From Clytia hemisphaerica (Eukaryota; Cnidaria; Hydrozoa; Leptothecata; Clytiidae): 64,000 nt of DNA. The notes beneath the pieces are model-generated. The model was given only the letters and a program-made list of their open reading frames with translations, was not told where the DNA came from and searched no databases. Of this stretch, positions 12,201 to 27,200 are shown piece by piece. Position numbers and translations under genes: made by a program. Location of the stretch: contig CACVBU010001176.1 of the NCBI GenBank assembly GCA_902728285.1, forward strand, positions 461,552-525,551, written 5' to 3'. How positions within the stretch are numbered: position 1 is the first letter of the stretch; the number at the start of each line of letters is the position of its first letter.

Positions 12201-15200
12201 TTACAACTCATTAAAACTTTATTCACTAGCTATTCAAAAGTTTATCACAAGACCGACAGACCAAAAAGTGATTTACGGGGAGAGTGCAAAATTCGATTGC
12301 GTGTCACGTGGTATACCAACACCTCACGTCTCCTGGTTTACGTATGACGAATCTATTGCGGTAGAACGTAACGTCCTCGACATCAATCCACGTCAATTCT
12401 CCGTTTCTGAGAACGGATCGTTGGTCATTACGAATGCGCGTTACGTCGATGAGAAAACGTATCGTTGTGTTTCCACAAGTCCTCGGTTGGTTCGTAATGT
12501 TACGGCGAAACTCGACGTATACGGTATGTGTCCTTTCAGAAAAAATCTGTACACTATTTTTAGCTTTCATGTTGAAATCATTTCAGTATAACTAGACCTG
12601 TTTTGTTTTCGTAGTTTGAGGACAGTAACAAAAAAGACATTTTGAAAAGTCCTACAGTTTTAAAATTTATTCGATTCGAGCAGATAATTTGTTACCGAAT
12701 ATTATCTGGACATTTTTATCAATCATATTTGTTTTGCAATTAATTTTTTTTGATTTTAAATGAAAAACCCTACTAAATTTTCTTTTCAGTTGAACAAGCT
12801 TTCCTTCTCAAGCCTATAGACCAAACCGTACTCTATGGTAGCCCAGTAATTTTCAACTGTGTTTCTGAGGGAAGACCGACACCAACCATTAGCTGGCAAA
12901 TCTCTTTACGAGGGTCTGAAAAAGTCACCATTGTCGGCAAAGATAATGTCGATACTGATGAAAAATACGAGATTCTCAATAACGGAAGTTTAAGAATCAA
13001 CGCAGCCTTCGTGAAAGATGAAGGCGTCTACACGTGTCTGTCTACAAACCCTGGGTTAACAAGAAATACATCTGCTTCATTGGTTGTTTATGGTAAGTGT
13101 GTTTTTCTTTTCTGAATGTGGACATTCAAGAGAGACTTTCGGACAGAGTCATTTCTTGTGTCATTAAGTGATATAGTCGCAGCTATAAAGTCTTTCCAAT
13201 CTTTAATGATTAACTTTCATCATTCAAGAAATATATAGGCCCCAAGCAATCGGGGAGCTGAAGGACGGACCAATAAAATACTCAGATTTCAAAGTAAAAG
13301 TAATATTAATTTCACAATTTTAAATATTTTTCTAGTCACGCAAGAATTCACAAAAGTACCACAACCTAAACGTGTTTTATATGCATCAAACGTCACTTTC
13401 GAGTGTGTTTCTGTCGGCGTGCCAGCGCCATACGTCACATGGCGTAAGCGGGCCATTAACAGCACTACACACTCTGCACTCATTCATTCTGACCTGAGCA
13501 AGTACACTATCTTTGCCAACCGCACGCTTCGGATAAACAACGTTGATTACTCAGATGAAGGCATTTACGAGTGTGTCTCTGAGAGTCCACGCTTGATCAA
13601 AACCAAAGCAGCTGAACTGAATATATATGGTAAATTATTATATGATAGCTATGCAAGGTGTAAACTTTCATAAGTAGAAACTTTCATTTGGATAAACTTT
13701 TGTAATTTTCGAAAAATTCGCACTTTGATTGTAGTGCTCGAAAGTAGAAAACTATATCTCAAGTAATGAAATCTCTATAACTAGATCAGCGAATTTAAGT
13801 ATGTGTGTTTTTTTGCGATGGAGGTAGCACTTTCATCATATACGGTTTTGCGGGTCAGAACTGCGGATTATTCCAAATCGCTTTAGTCACTCCGTCCTCA
13901 AAGGTGCAGATACATAAACTCACTATTTTAACAAAATCGAACGGTAATCAAATTTCTACTTATGAAAGTTTACACTTTTCTTAAATTTGACAGTTTTGAA
14001 ATATTTAACAATAAATTTTGATTGCCTCGAAATTGCACTGAAGATTAAACGTTTTCTTACACTAATCCACCTAAAACTCTAATAGTTTTGATTCTGCAAT
14101 ATTTTTCCTACGTCTAAAGCACTGTCAACCAGTCATTAAACAAGTCAAATTTGAAACGGAAGCGCTTAAACTCTTATTTTGCATGCTCTAATACATTTTC
14201 ACTTAAAAACTTTAACAAATTTATATTCGCAGTAACCCAAAACTTCACGAGTCAACCTGAAGATGGTAAAATCCTCTATGGACATAACCACACCTTAAAT
14301 TGCCTCTCCGTCGGAGTTCCAACACCCTCCGTCACATGGTTCTACAAACCATCTTCATCTAACAAGGAGAATCAAACATTCATTAAAATCACTGATCTTA
14401 TAAATCCTAACATTAAATTGGCCTCAAATCATCAGTTAAATTTAACGAATGCTAACTTTGATATGATTGGCCGATACATTTGTGTATCAGAAAGCCCTGG
14501 ATTGAGGCGAAATATATCAGCATTTGTTTCTGTTCACGGTAAATCTCTTTTACTTAATTCAAATCTAATTGTTTTCAGCTTTTAAAATCGAATCGTCTAA
14601 ACGGCTGGAAAGTCTAAACAACTAATTTTTGTGGTTAAATCATGTCTAACTTTCTAAATTCAGTTAGATTTTTAATGACGTTAAATACCTCAAGATATTA
14701 ACCGCGGAATTAAGAAATCGAAGAATTAAAAGAATTAAAACGAGCCAAAAAAGGCTCGCAATTAACAACGTCTTTTAAATAAAACTTAAAGTTGAACAAG
14801 AGGCTCTTTTTGCTTTGAAACTTAGAAGTTTCATAGGAGCTCACTTTTTCATCAATTCTAGTGACACAACAGTTTACACACAAACCTCAATCACAGACCG
14901 TCATCGAGGGAGATCCAATTGCAATTATGACGTGTATTTCTACTGGTGTACCCACACCCAAAACGTATTGGAAATTCACCAGTTCTTCCACTGGTAAGTT
15001 TGTAATCTTTTTCTTCCGAATCAGATTAAGTTAATCCTTTTAGCTTGAATTCCTTTGTGAAAAGCAAAATTTTTGTTTTGAAAATATTTTTCTCATCGAT
15101 TTTGAACTTCAAAATGGTCTAAAAGCTTATAACTTGAGGAATATTTCCCCTTTCTATAACGGCTTAGTTTATGTCACGTCAATTGAAGTGGTCAGGGGCT

Positions 15201-18200
15201 GTTGCAAAAGGACAGAGTTTCGTGTTTTAAAGGCACCATCAGTATTAACATAATTTTTGATAATCGAGGTTCTAATTTCGAATATACGATAGATTCAATT
15301 ACGCTTCATTGAAATTATTTAATTGATTCCTTGTTAGAAGCTTTGCTAGCTTTTTTGCCCCAATTCAACATCTCAAAAATCAAAATTTTTCGAAATTTCA
15401 AACAGGTGCTGAGCGTGTTCTTGATAGCACGAGTGGCGGAGATTCTCGTTTGACAGTTGAGGAAAACAACGATCTGGTCATTCGTGGTGTACAGAATTCT
15501 GATGAAGGGAAATACACGTGTTTTTCGGAAAGTCCAAGGTTATTGGTGAATGTTTCCGCTACTTTGACTGTACACGGTAAGTAATTTTTAAAATCGATTT
15601 TAACAGTCAAATAGTAGTAGAAATTTTGACTAGAATTTACATTAAGTTCTTCTTATCTCGTCTAAACTGCAATTTAGTTTTAACATATTTTATATAAGAC
15701 TAATTGAAATTTTTCGTTTGTTTTTCTATTTCTTTAAACACATTATAGTCCCATTGAGAATTTCTTTGAATTGTAGAAGCATTCGAACAACTGAAGTTGA
15801 ATTGGATACTAAACTTGAAGTTGGCACTAGCGATAGTCCACAGTATAGAAATCAGCATTACCTTAAACTGATTAATACTTTTCATCCTCTAGTACCACCG
15901 ATCGTTTCCATCAGTGCAAAGAACATTACCGTCTTTTCATCGCAGTCAGCGCATGTCACTTGTTCTGCCTTTGGTGATCCCTCACCTGTCATCAGATGGT
16001 ATCAAATCAAGAACGGTGAGCGATCAGAATTGAGCGAACGAGCGACAGTGGAAGATGGGACTTTATCATTGAAGAAAGTGATCAAAGAAGACAGAGGGGA
16101 GTACGCATGCGTAGCTACAAATGCGGCAGGGGAAGTTGATGTTCAACTCAAAGTCAAAGTTAATGGTAAATTGATAGACTTATAATAGACTTATACCAAT
16201 ATTAATTTGGACTCAAAGTATTGTCCATAGTGTGTCTAAAAAACCATTTTGTACTACTATCCGCCTTAGTTGGCTTCCCAGCTGGCACAAAACGTTGTTT
16301 CGACGTTCATCTAATGTTTCACAACGTCCAAATAACGTTAGATGAACGTTGAAGCAACGTATACCTAATGGAAATCCATTCTTGAAAACAGACGACAACT
16401 ATCTGTCCATAGAAAGTCTTCACATTTCTAAAGCATAACAGCTAATTCTTTTCGAATTATAAACCGCCATCTCAATCAATTTTATTTTTCTTAATTTCTT
16501 TCCCTAGTACGTTGTTTGATGGACGAGATACCGAACGGTGATTTACATCCAAAGAAATATGTTTTTGGCGAGAAGGGAAAAGTTCGCGTGACGTGCCGTA
16601 AAGGATTCAAGAGAGAGGGACATCAGAATTTAACGTGTACTGGAACTGGATTCTTTAACCATCCATTCCCAAAATGTGAAGGTGAGGGTTTGAACGTCGT
16701 TATAACGTCCATATAACGCTAGCTTAATGTTAAAAATCCGCTACTAGGCTCCTTAGATAGTAACAACAAATATGGAGTAGTGGTCGAGTTTTAGCGTGCT
16801 TGACTCTAATCGGAAGGTTGTTGGTTCACACAATTTGACCATATCGCGTTGTTATTTGACCTTCTTGACGATCCAGGTCACATATAAGAATCAACTCTAT
16901 CAAAGTACAATAAATTACTTTCCTTGGGGAATAGTTACAATCCTAGACTAAAATCGTTAAATTAATAAGATATTAAATTCTCTTTTCTTCACCACAGACA
17001 TCGACGAGTGTGACACTGAAGCACCAACGGAAGATGGTAGCGGTGTTGGCATGGAGATGAATATGACGTCACCATCTATTGATGATGAGCCTGATGTTTG
17101 TGATTACAATGCAAGATGTGTCAATACTCTTGGGTCATATCAATGTATTTGTGCAGAAGGTGAGCATTATTGATTAGACCCTGTTTACATTGACAGCTTT
17201 TTTGGAGAGTGACGGGATAGTAGACTGTTATGGGAACGCTACCTCTATGCTACATTTGGTTTATAGGTAACCAAGTCGGCTGGCCGTTAGCCTGTACCAG
17301 ACGACGACAGCTTTTTCTCGACACTGTTCCGACAGAGTGATGAAAATAAAAGATGCTTACCCCTGGATATCGTATTTTTTTACTTGAAAAGACACTTTAC
17401 CCCCTGGATATCCGCTCCCTTGTAGATATTTAACCCCCTGGATATCCGATATCATCAGCAGGGGGGCACGGACTATTTCTGGAAAAGCCCATTTTGTGTT
17501 ACACGTGCTTAAATCACCGATTACTGTGAATAGATTGTTCAACCGATTCGGCGGTACTTAACCATTCATAACGACTCCAACACATTTTGTTTCAGGGTAC
17601 ATCATGGTGCGAAACAAGTGCGAATTCAGTCCACCAGGAAGCAAATCAAAGAACCCGCCGCCCAATGAAGAGAAGAAGACTTCCACCACACCACCGCCCT
17701 TTAACTTTGATGCATTTGACAGAATGGTAAGATTATCTTTTCACTACTCAGTAAGCACCCAGATGTGAGAATTCCAATGTGATAACCTGACCTGCTTCTT
17801 GATTCAAACATTCAAAATCTTGTTGCATTTTGTTTTAAATCGAAAACACGAAAGAAAAACGACTGTATTCTATTGTTTGTGATTGACGTAATGTTTTGAT
17901 ACAATTAATTTAAAGACCTGGGAAATATATTACTGTAAATTAAATTAAATTTACTTCAGCCTATAACCCTGCTCAAATTCATTCGATATTATTCATCCGA
18001 AATTAAAATACGGCGTGGAGTAATCAGGATAACGCTGCAATGACGGTCGTTTCTTTCATTCTAGATCATCTTGTATCAAAAACGAATTTTGGACGAAGAG
18101 AATTTTCTGATCAAACTTCTCAATTTTACCAATGGAATCTCCGCCCTTCCTCACTTCACATGGCGTCGAGAGGCGTTAAGAAGGGTGGTAGATCGTGCTT

Positions 18201-21200
18201 TGAATGTGACTGTATCCCAAGTATTGGTTGATGCTGTACCTAACTCGGATGCTAGGAATTTGATCAAGGTTAGTTGAGTGTATTGTGGTTTTCAGTATAA
18301 TTTTTCTTAGTCTCCTTTTTAAGGATAATACTCTCGTATTTTGATCTACATTTTTTAACTTTGATTCGAAACGAGCACGTTTTTACGGTTGTAAGGAGTT
18401 GGAACAAAGTCAATTATTAGTACTTTAGGACTCACTTTTCTTTTCATTATGTTTCAGCTTAATGGTTTGATTTCAAACTCCCTCATGGACACAAGATATC
18501 AAAAGGAATGGAACGAAATTAACGAAGTAAGTTAGCATTGTCGATTTATTTTCAGTGGACACTTACAGATGATACACCTGGTCCTGAAGCCAATTGTTAT
18601 AACTTTTTGCCGACCTATTCTGAGGAAGTAATGGATTTAAATCAATCATGCTACCAGATACTCCTCTTGGGATTAGTTCCCTAAACCATTTTTATATGCA
18701 AATGCGAGATGTTAACAAAAGAAATAAACAATAGGTTTCCATTCCAGACTTTTCAATTTATCATCTTTTCTTTCAGAAATCATGTGGTACAATCTGTTTG
18801 ATGAAATACTTAGAAGAATACAGCATGAAAATCGCTTCCAAAATGAGCAAAGGATTCAAAGAAAACATTTTGTTCAACTTTGATGCTTTAAGTAAGTATG
18901 GTTTTTTGATGACCAAAGGAGTTTGAGAAAGTTCTTTACCAAAATAAGGGGATGAGGTTGTGAAATGGTTTACTTGGGAGAAAAGGACAGAGTATTTCAA
19001 AAGGCTTTTTCCTTTCCCTGATCTGTTTATCATAATACTACTATTTATCCAAACAGGCATGAAGATTTCATCAGTCAATGAGACGTTCAAGTACACTGAT
19101 TTTGAAATGTCCATGATGAAAACACGTGATGAAGGAAATACTGTCCTTTTACCCAAAGAAAATTATGAGTTGTTGAAAGGTATGTAACACCCTAAAGTGA
19201 AACTTCAAAAGTACTAAAGTCCATTCGCTGTAAATATGCACTCTTTTTTTGCTATTATGCGGGAACCACACTACAAGGGGAGTTCATAAGTCATTTGATT
19301 TGCCTGAGACTTATTCGTGCCTGAGCCAAAGGAACCTTTGTTTATATAATCTGTTGAAACTTAATTAAGATGAATTAAAATTTTGTATAAGATTTTATGT
19401 TTTCTGTTGCGGTTTGTTTTCCGATGATGTTTTCTTGTTTCTCGTACCGATAACCTACTGTGTCTTACATCATAGATATAAGTAACCTGCCTCGAATTTA
19501 GTACAAGCTTAAAAAACGGATAAAGTTGAAGTTTGTCTTTCATACTTTCATCTATATGAATGCTTTTAAGATCTAAAAGTTGTCGCTAAAACATCACTTC
19601 GGTCCTCTGCTACTCTAAAGATGCTACAAAAATGCTCAAATATTGTATTTTTTTCTGTAGTTATTCTCATTGTTTATCAACCTTTCAACCTTTTACCTAT
19701 TTTAGATTCAGCCAGCGTTTCCATACAATACAAAACATTGTCAGAACTGATGCCAACACCAGAGATCAAAGAAATTGACGAGTAAGTCTATTTAGTTATT
19801 TTTTGTACCTTAGAAGTGCTTCAGTTTTAAATTTGTGAGCTCCTTAGTTAAAAACGGGGGCAAAAATTCTAGCTTTTCTCACAGCAAAGCTGAAGTGATG
19901 GCCTCCTCTAATATTAGGGTCGAATTAACTGCAGCTATAATTTCACTATTTTCCTGCATAAATAGCTGGCCCGGGCTTGTTTCTTCTCGATCCTGAATAT
20001 GAACAAGAAAAGATCTTAAGCTTATCAGAATTCATGACCAAGCTAGATCATATAAAACTAAAACACAATTATTTGAGCGAAGTTCTCCGACAGTTTCTTA
20101 CGAAAAAATGTTTATTATTTTTTACAATGTTGTAAGCATAGAGTAACGGAAAGAACGAGTCATTTCCTAAACAAAACTTTCCTCGGGCGACGTCAGTTTT
20201 TTTTGAACAAAATTATTACGTTTGAAAGTTTGTTTTGATTTTTTTGAGTAATGTAATAAATGGATAGTAAAATTTGAGATAAAATTGCTTGGCCTCCTTC
20301 TTTCTTCAAATTTTAGTCTATTTCATCAACTGTACGAAAATGGAAAATATTTTTTCCAATACGTCTTTTGATATCAGTTTATCAATTTCTTTATTAAATT
20401 TCTATATCCCATTTTGTACAACATATAGTCTTCTTTTTCAATGAAAATTGGAAATTTTGGAAATTTGTCATACAGCCATTTTTATTTTCACCCTTGATGG
20501 GGCCAGGAGAAAGATGTTTTGACTGCTTGGCCTTAATTTTGTATGGTTTTTTAACCTAAATAAATCCTGCTGCTAACAGTAGCTCATCATGAGGATGCTG
20601 TTTTCAATATGACCAGTTATTAATGCGTATTCCAGTACCATTAGATTTGACCTATTCATGATATGCACCATTGCAATGTCTTTCACGGACCCAACAGCTG
20701 ATTGGTTATAAATGACGTATTGACTGATTAAACGTCAATTTCAACCAATCCGCTGTTGGGTCCGTGGAAGACATAGCAATGGTGCATATCATGAATACTT
20801 TACTACGGCGGTGGGGCTTTTGTTGAAATTTTCTAAATTCCAATTATACGGTTATTTTGAGCCATTGGTTGAGCCATGAATTATTAAAGCTTTATACCAT
20901 CTATAACATGTGACAAAATAATTTTGTGTCATCCCTTGTAAGACTTGTAGTTTATAGATAACAATCTGTAGTGAAGGTTTTAAAGCCTCTTTATTTATAA
21001 ACTTCTTATCTAAATCCTCTCAAGAAAAAACTTTTATTTTTGCTATGGTTTTCTCCCTATTTTTTTCCTTCTGGAATCTGTTTTAAGGGTTTCAACCTTT
21101 GAAATTTTAAAGCTTTTTTTGAGAGAGAATGGTTTATGAGGAATGTGTCACACGAGGTGTTTTGATTGTTATAAAAGATATGTTATACATTAAAGAGTAA

Positions 21201-24200
21201 TACTCGTGTTTGGCTTGATTTTGACCAGTGATAAGAAAAACTTGTTTTGAGAAGATGCATCTGATTTCTTTCGGGAAAGTTTTCTTTAAGGCGGGTTGCT
21301 TGTGGAATGCCATGGACAAATGTCTGTAAAATGTAAACGACACCATTCAAACTAACTTATTGTTTATACCTGGCCTCCAGATCAAATTATAATTTTGGGG
21401 AAAACCTCCATTATTTGCACATTCTGCTGCATTCTGTCAAGTTCGATATTTTTTAAACTTCATCTTTGTATCTAGTATCATTTCTTCAAGATTCATATTA
21501 ACCTTGCAATTCGTGTGTGAATTTAACGATTTTAGAGTTATGCTGTGGTATTTATTGACTAAATGTTACAACTGATGATCTGTTTTGATTTTCATCGAAT
21601 TTATTTACTTTCGATTTTTAACGGTACTTTAGCAATTGATTCTATAATCAATTGAAAATGTGTTAAACACCTTGTTTGAAAGGGTTGTCAAACTATTAAT
21701 GTAGACCATTCGCGTATTCGTGTAACTTAATCACCAAATATAAAGATTACAAAAACAAATCAAGAATCAAAAGATAAAAACTATTAGAAAATGAAACTTT
21801 TTAAGAACACAATATTTACCCAGACTAATACAGAATGCTGTGTTCTCAAATACGTTTAAGGCTTTGAATTGTTGAATTGCAGTCAAAGGGGATTTCCATG
21901 AAGTTTCCAGAATACTTTGTATTTTTGTCAACTTGGAGTAAAATCTTAAATTAAAAAACTTTTTTGAGCGAATTTGGGAAATGTTCTTAACAATTAGGTT
22001 GTTAAACTATTAACAAAAACAACAAAATTACTGAGGATCACATTACATTCACGATTTGTCCCTTGGACTCTGTGTGTCTGTAGATTTGTTAGAATTTGTT
22101 TTTGTTTCCTGAAAATCTTTCCTACTCTTAACTGAAAGTGTTGGTCTGTGTTATGGTTTTTTCAGGTTTTAGTTTTGTTTTCTATTCTGGGTATTTGGAA
22201 GGCAAATTATACCGTTTAATGTAGCTATGTATTGTTAATTATGGAGTGTTTGTGTATATGAAGCTGCCGTTACTTAGAAATAGGCAGAAATAGTAGACAT
22301 AAGGCTGTTTTGAACGTCCATCTAACGTTATATAGTAGTAGACGCTGGTGAGATGTGGGATAAAAAAGAACTTTGCAGTGTAATTTCAATTTTTCAGAGT
22401 CAGGTGTCTTCAACACCACCCCTTTCAAAGAATCCATTTAAAGCTCTATTTACGGAAAAGATATGACCCTTATATATACCCCTGGTTATATTGCAAAAAA
22501 ATTTTGGAAATAAGAATCAAAAGTAGTAACCCCGTCTCAGTTGCTTCTTGGTGAGTTATTTTATCAATAAAAATCTCATTTTCTTATCATGTCAAAGTTC
22601 TTATCAAATTCCTTTTATTTTGGAATATGATTCATGAAAACTTATTTTTCAAAAGAAACCGTTTTACAACTACCAGTTTTGAGGTGCTTAAGAGGGAAAT
22701 TTAAAAAAAAATACTAGCGAAATGAAACAATGAAACTACCCAAACTATATCATGACCCAAAAATTACCTAGTTTCATACTTGCCATAAACTATCACGCAC
22801 TAAAATCATTTTTAAAATTTTCAATTGAAGAAGGAATGCTTATAAAGTACAAAGGAAAGAATTTTTTGGAAACATGTAACAGTTATTTTTATACGTTTGT
22901 TGTGATTTTTATTTCTATTCTCATCTTTCTCTTTCTTTCTAAAGAATCCAACCAAGATTCTTCACAAATTTTCACTTGCTTTTTCTATTGAAATTATTTT
23001 TGCTACTACACTTAAAAAGTAATTTTTCAAAAGAGTGTTTTTATTAAGAATTTAAAGAGTGTTAAAACTGATTCGTTGAAATTTTTAAATGATAAACTTG
23101 ATGTGCGATTATTTCTCCTTAAATTTCTGGAAATGTTAGGATTTATCACGTTTTGTCTCAATTCAGACTTCAGTCGGACTTGTTTGTAACGTCAGAGATT
23201 TTATTTAACACCAATTTAGACTGATATAACTTTTATAACACCAACCCTTTACTGAAGTGACCCGAAGTTTCGATTTTACTTTAATGTTTTGACTTCAAAT
23301 GTTGATCATATTTTGATGATGTCATCATTATTACTTTTTCTTTTATACATTTCTGACAGACGGGACCACAATAATGTCGTCTAGGGTTTTAGCTTGTTGT
23401 TTTTGTAGTCTTTAAAGCTATCAACGAAACTTGAACTAAATTTTCCTTATCTACGTATGTCCTTTAGCCAGCTGTAACTTTCGGTTCTAGAAAGTTATGA
23501 GGAACGTGAAAACATAATTGAAGTCAGTGAAAGTCAAAATATTAAAACTCAAGATTTTTGGTCCAGTATAGAGCAGATTGTTTCTTCTTTAAGATAAATA
23601 TAAAGAAATATGTTCAGAAAAACAATTTTTATGGAATTAATATACTTTAATTTGTTGATAATTTTGGTAGGGAAAAATAATGCTCGATTCTATTATGCCT
23701 TGTAATAAAGTTTCAAGTCATCGATGCAGTTTATTGGAATTGGAAGTGCAGTGTACTAAAATAATCCAATTTTCCATTCCATTTTGTTTTGAAGATAAAC
23801 GAATTATGATATGAAGTTATTACTTTAATACCAAAATCTTCTTAACGCTGTCTTGGCTACACTTTAGGTTGTTATAAATATTAATTTCTTCTCAATTTTC
23901 TGGGTTTCCTAGTGTCAAACACGTTCATAAACTTGTAGGAATTCGGTTTCTCAGTGAAAAGATTATCCACTATATTCTCATGTGGTGCTCCCGACTTTTT
24001 AGTTTGTTTTTTAGTGGAGAATTTGTTTCTGTATAAAAAGATTCGAATAATTAAAAAGTGGACTATAATTTATAATTCTTTTCATTTTTTTTTCAGGGGA
24101 CAAATTTTATCAGACGTCTTTTCTCTCTCCTTTACCAAACTACATTCCAAGAAAAACACAACATTGAAATCACCAGCACAAATCATCTTCAAAGTTCCCA

Positions 24201-27200
24201 AAGACCAGGTAAGAGAATCTTACTTTCTTAAAAAGTTTCTAATTGCTAAGCATTCCCAATTTATATCTAATATTTATCTGATATCGTGAATTTTGCTCAG
24301 TTTCGTCTCTATTAGGACCTAATTACTGGTCTTTAATGTTAATACCGAAAACACCTTACCACTTAAATTTCAAAGTGTCATGCTCTTGACTTCTTTTTTA
24401 CCTTTCAATGATTTTTCAGCGAAAATGTGTAGCTTTTAAGGATAAAGATTTTCGGAGATTTCCTAGACCTGGTCATACTGTGTCCATCTATTGGATAGAA
24501 TCTCCTTCGCAAATAGAAATATCTCAAAAACAAGAAAAATTTTCTTATCGTTTTGATAAGATTATTATTAAGGCCTTGTGGTTGTGAGTTAATTCTGATA
24601 GATATGTGTTCATGTGCAAAAGGGTTTTAGAAATTCCTTTTGACTGTGACTGTGTGATTCATTCAGATTTATCGCTTCAAAAAAACTCTTGTACGTGAGA
24701 ATTTATAGGATATTTTTTAAGTTTCGTTGTTGTAGGAACTGGATTTTATATTTGAATTTGATTTTCCGCAGTCAGGGAATACCGAATTACTTACTTACAC
24801 AAGAAAATAAATAAACATCTGAACTTTAAATACAAGCTTTAAAAGACTAGAATTCGGGGGCTCAGATTATTCTTAGTTTGTTCTTAGTAGAATGCGTTAA
24901 AGTTTTAACCTCATGTTCTCATAAATATTTTTTTTACTTAATTCGGAGATTGATTCTGCAAGCTTCCTGCAATGTTTACCTATTTCGTTGTTGTTGTTTT
25001 TTTCGAATGCTCCCAGTTTAAATTCAAAAGCACAAGTGACCTCCAGGTTCAATACACTCAAAATAGATATTCGACATCAGCACCATAAATGACAGATCGG
25101 CTAAAATATATCCGAGTGTTAAATCTCCTCCCTCTAAAACTCCAGCTGACTCAGAACATCAGCACTTCGTCCATTTAGAATTCACGACACCAATGAAACG
25201 TTAGATGAACGTCGATACAACGTCGTTTGTCAGCTGGGACGATTTGTTGATTGATTGCAAGGTGGTTGATAGAATATCACTTTAGGAGGACTTATCTGTT
25301 TTAAATGTGGGTGACAAAACGTGATGTTATTGCAACCCAATGTTTGGACGATGATGAAATGTGCCTTGTGTTTGTGATATACTAAGAAAAGATTACTGTA
25401 TTTCAAGATAGATGACTCTGAAAGAGCCTGAGAATTTGAGTGAAATTTTGGTTACCGCGTTTATCTGACGTAAATGTGAGATTCGAATCTCCTGAAACCT
25501 GGAAGAACTTCTCTGATAAATTATCGGACATAAACCCATAATGGAGTTTGGCCTAGGTTGTCAATTTCTTTCTGTTTAAAGTCAAATTCATTCCAATTTC
25601 ACTTTTATAGGAAGCACATAAAGAAGGTGTATGCGTTTACTGGGACTTTGAAAAGTAAGTATTAATGTTTTTTTAATTTTTTTTCATTTGCAAGAAAGGT
25701 GCTTGCTTCTATTAGTTGTGACTTAGGAAACTCTCTAATATATAGGTTGGATACCAAAATGGAAATATTCAAAAAATTTGATAACACCTCTGATTTAATC
25801 AAGGAACTTCAATAAAATTATATCAAAGTCCTTATGACTCAAAAACAAAAATCCCATCGCAAATAATGCTGTGATAAGCTTCGAATTCAAAGTTGTTTTT
25901 TTTATAAAAATCATTCAATCACTCCTAATGTCCATGGAAAATTCTGAGAATTTCAATGCTTAATACAAGTCTCTTTTGGTACATTTAAAATCATATGAAG
26001 TATTTTGAATAAGTTGATAAAATCTTTTTCCCATTTCATTTATACTTTGAAAATTTCATTTCACCATTTTACCACATTAGATTTTTCACGCAGATGTTTT
26101 ATAATATACTTTCATCCCCCCTTAATTTCAATATTCTCAACATCTTTTCAATTGAAAAATATCTATCTTGGATTCTGGTCGTTTTTGTTGTTATTTTCAC
26201 GAAGCTTCTAGAATCTAACCTAAGATTTCTCAATTTGACCTGGCTGTTTTAAGAGGGAATATGAGGAAAGATTCACCTTAGAAAGCAAGCTCTCGACTCT
26301 CGGAAATTTCTCATTGAATAAAAGCGGCACGATTTTCTTAGATAATTGAGGCACAACCTTGAATAATTACACTCATTTGAATTAAAAGTTACTGTCGCTA
26401 TCTATTTTTCCAGTTCTATTAGACAATGTTGTGCCAAGGTCAGGCTAACATATGGACAGAAACAAGATAGTCGATATTCTCAACCCCAGCAATCTGTTAG
26501 CATATCTTAAGTATCTTTCTCATTTTTATTTTCTGCAGGGGTCAGCACGGTTCATGGTCGACAGAAGGATGTGAAGTAGCAAACACCACGGATACTGAGG
26601 TCATCTGTCAATGCAATCACTTGACTAATTTTGCTGTTATTGTTCCCACGGTAAGCAGAAGTCTTTTAACCGTTTAGTATTATTTCGAAAACGCCTTGAA
26701 TTTTATCAATCCAAGAGCTTTGTAGTTTTTGAAAAAGAAAGAATGCGAGGTCTCGGTTTAGTAGAAATTACGAGAGCTCCAGAAATCTCATTCTATCGGA
26801 GTTACAGACGGCCAAAAATGGGATTCTTGCCCAACGGAACCTTTGGACTGAAAGGGGTTAAATTTATATAAACGTTTCAATTTTTTTCTTAAATGTATTT
26901 TGAAATGGAATGATAAAGTGCCACTTCGAGAAAAATATTTTCATGTTTTTATTGGGAGGTGACTTATGTTTTTATTGGAGACAATATTTCGTAAATTGGA
27001 GAAAGAATAACAGAAAATGTTTTGAGAGGAAGAAAATAACAATGTTATGGCATTGATATTTTGTTTGGTACAAAATCATTCTGTTCTGCAAATTCAGCGT
27101 TCGCGTCCTGAAGACTTCAATTTTATAGGTTGTTATGAGTCTTATAAATGCATGTTGAATGTAGTTTAGAGAAACTAGAATGATAAAGGTTTTGATACAT

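Noticed and set aside
16771-16845. Functional tRNA gene
   Set aside because: A and B box-like words are present but complete acceptor and anticodon stems cannot be drawn.
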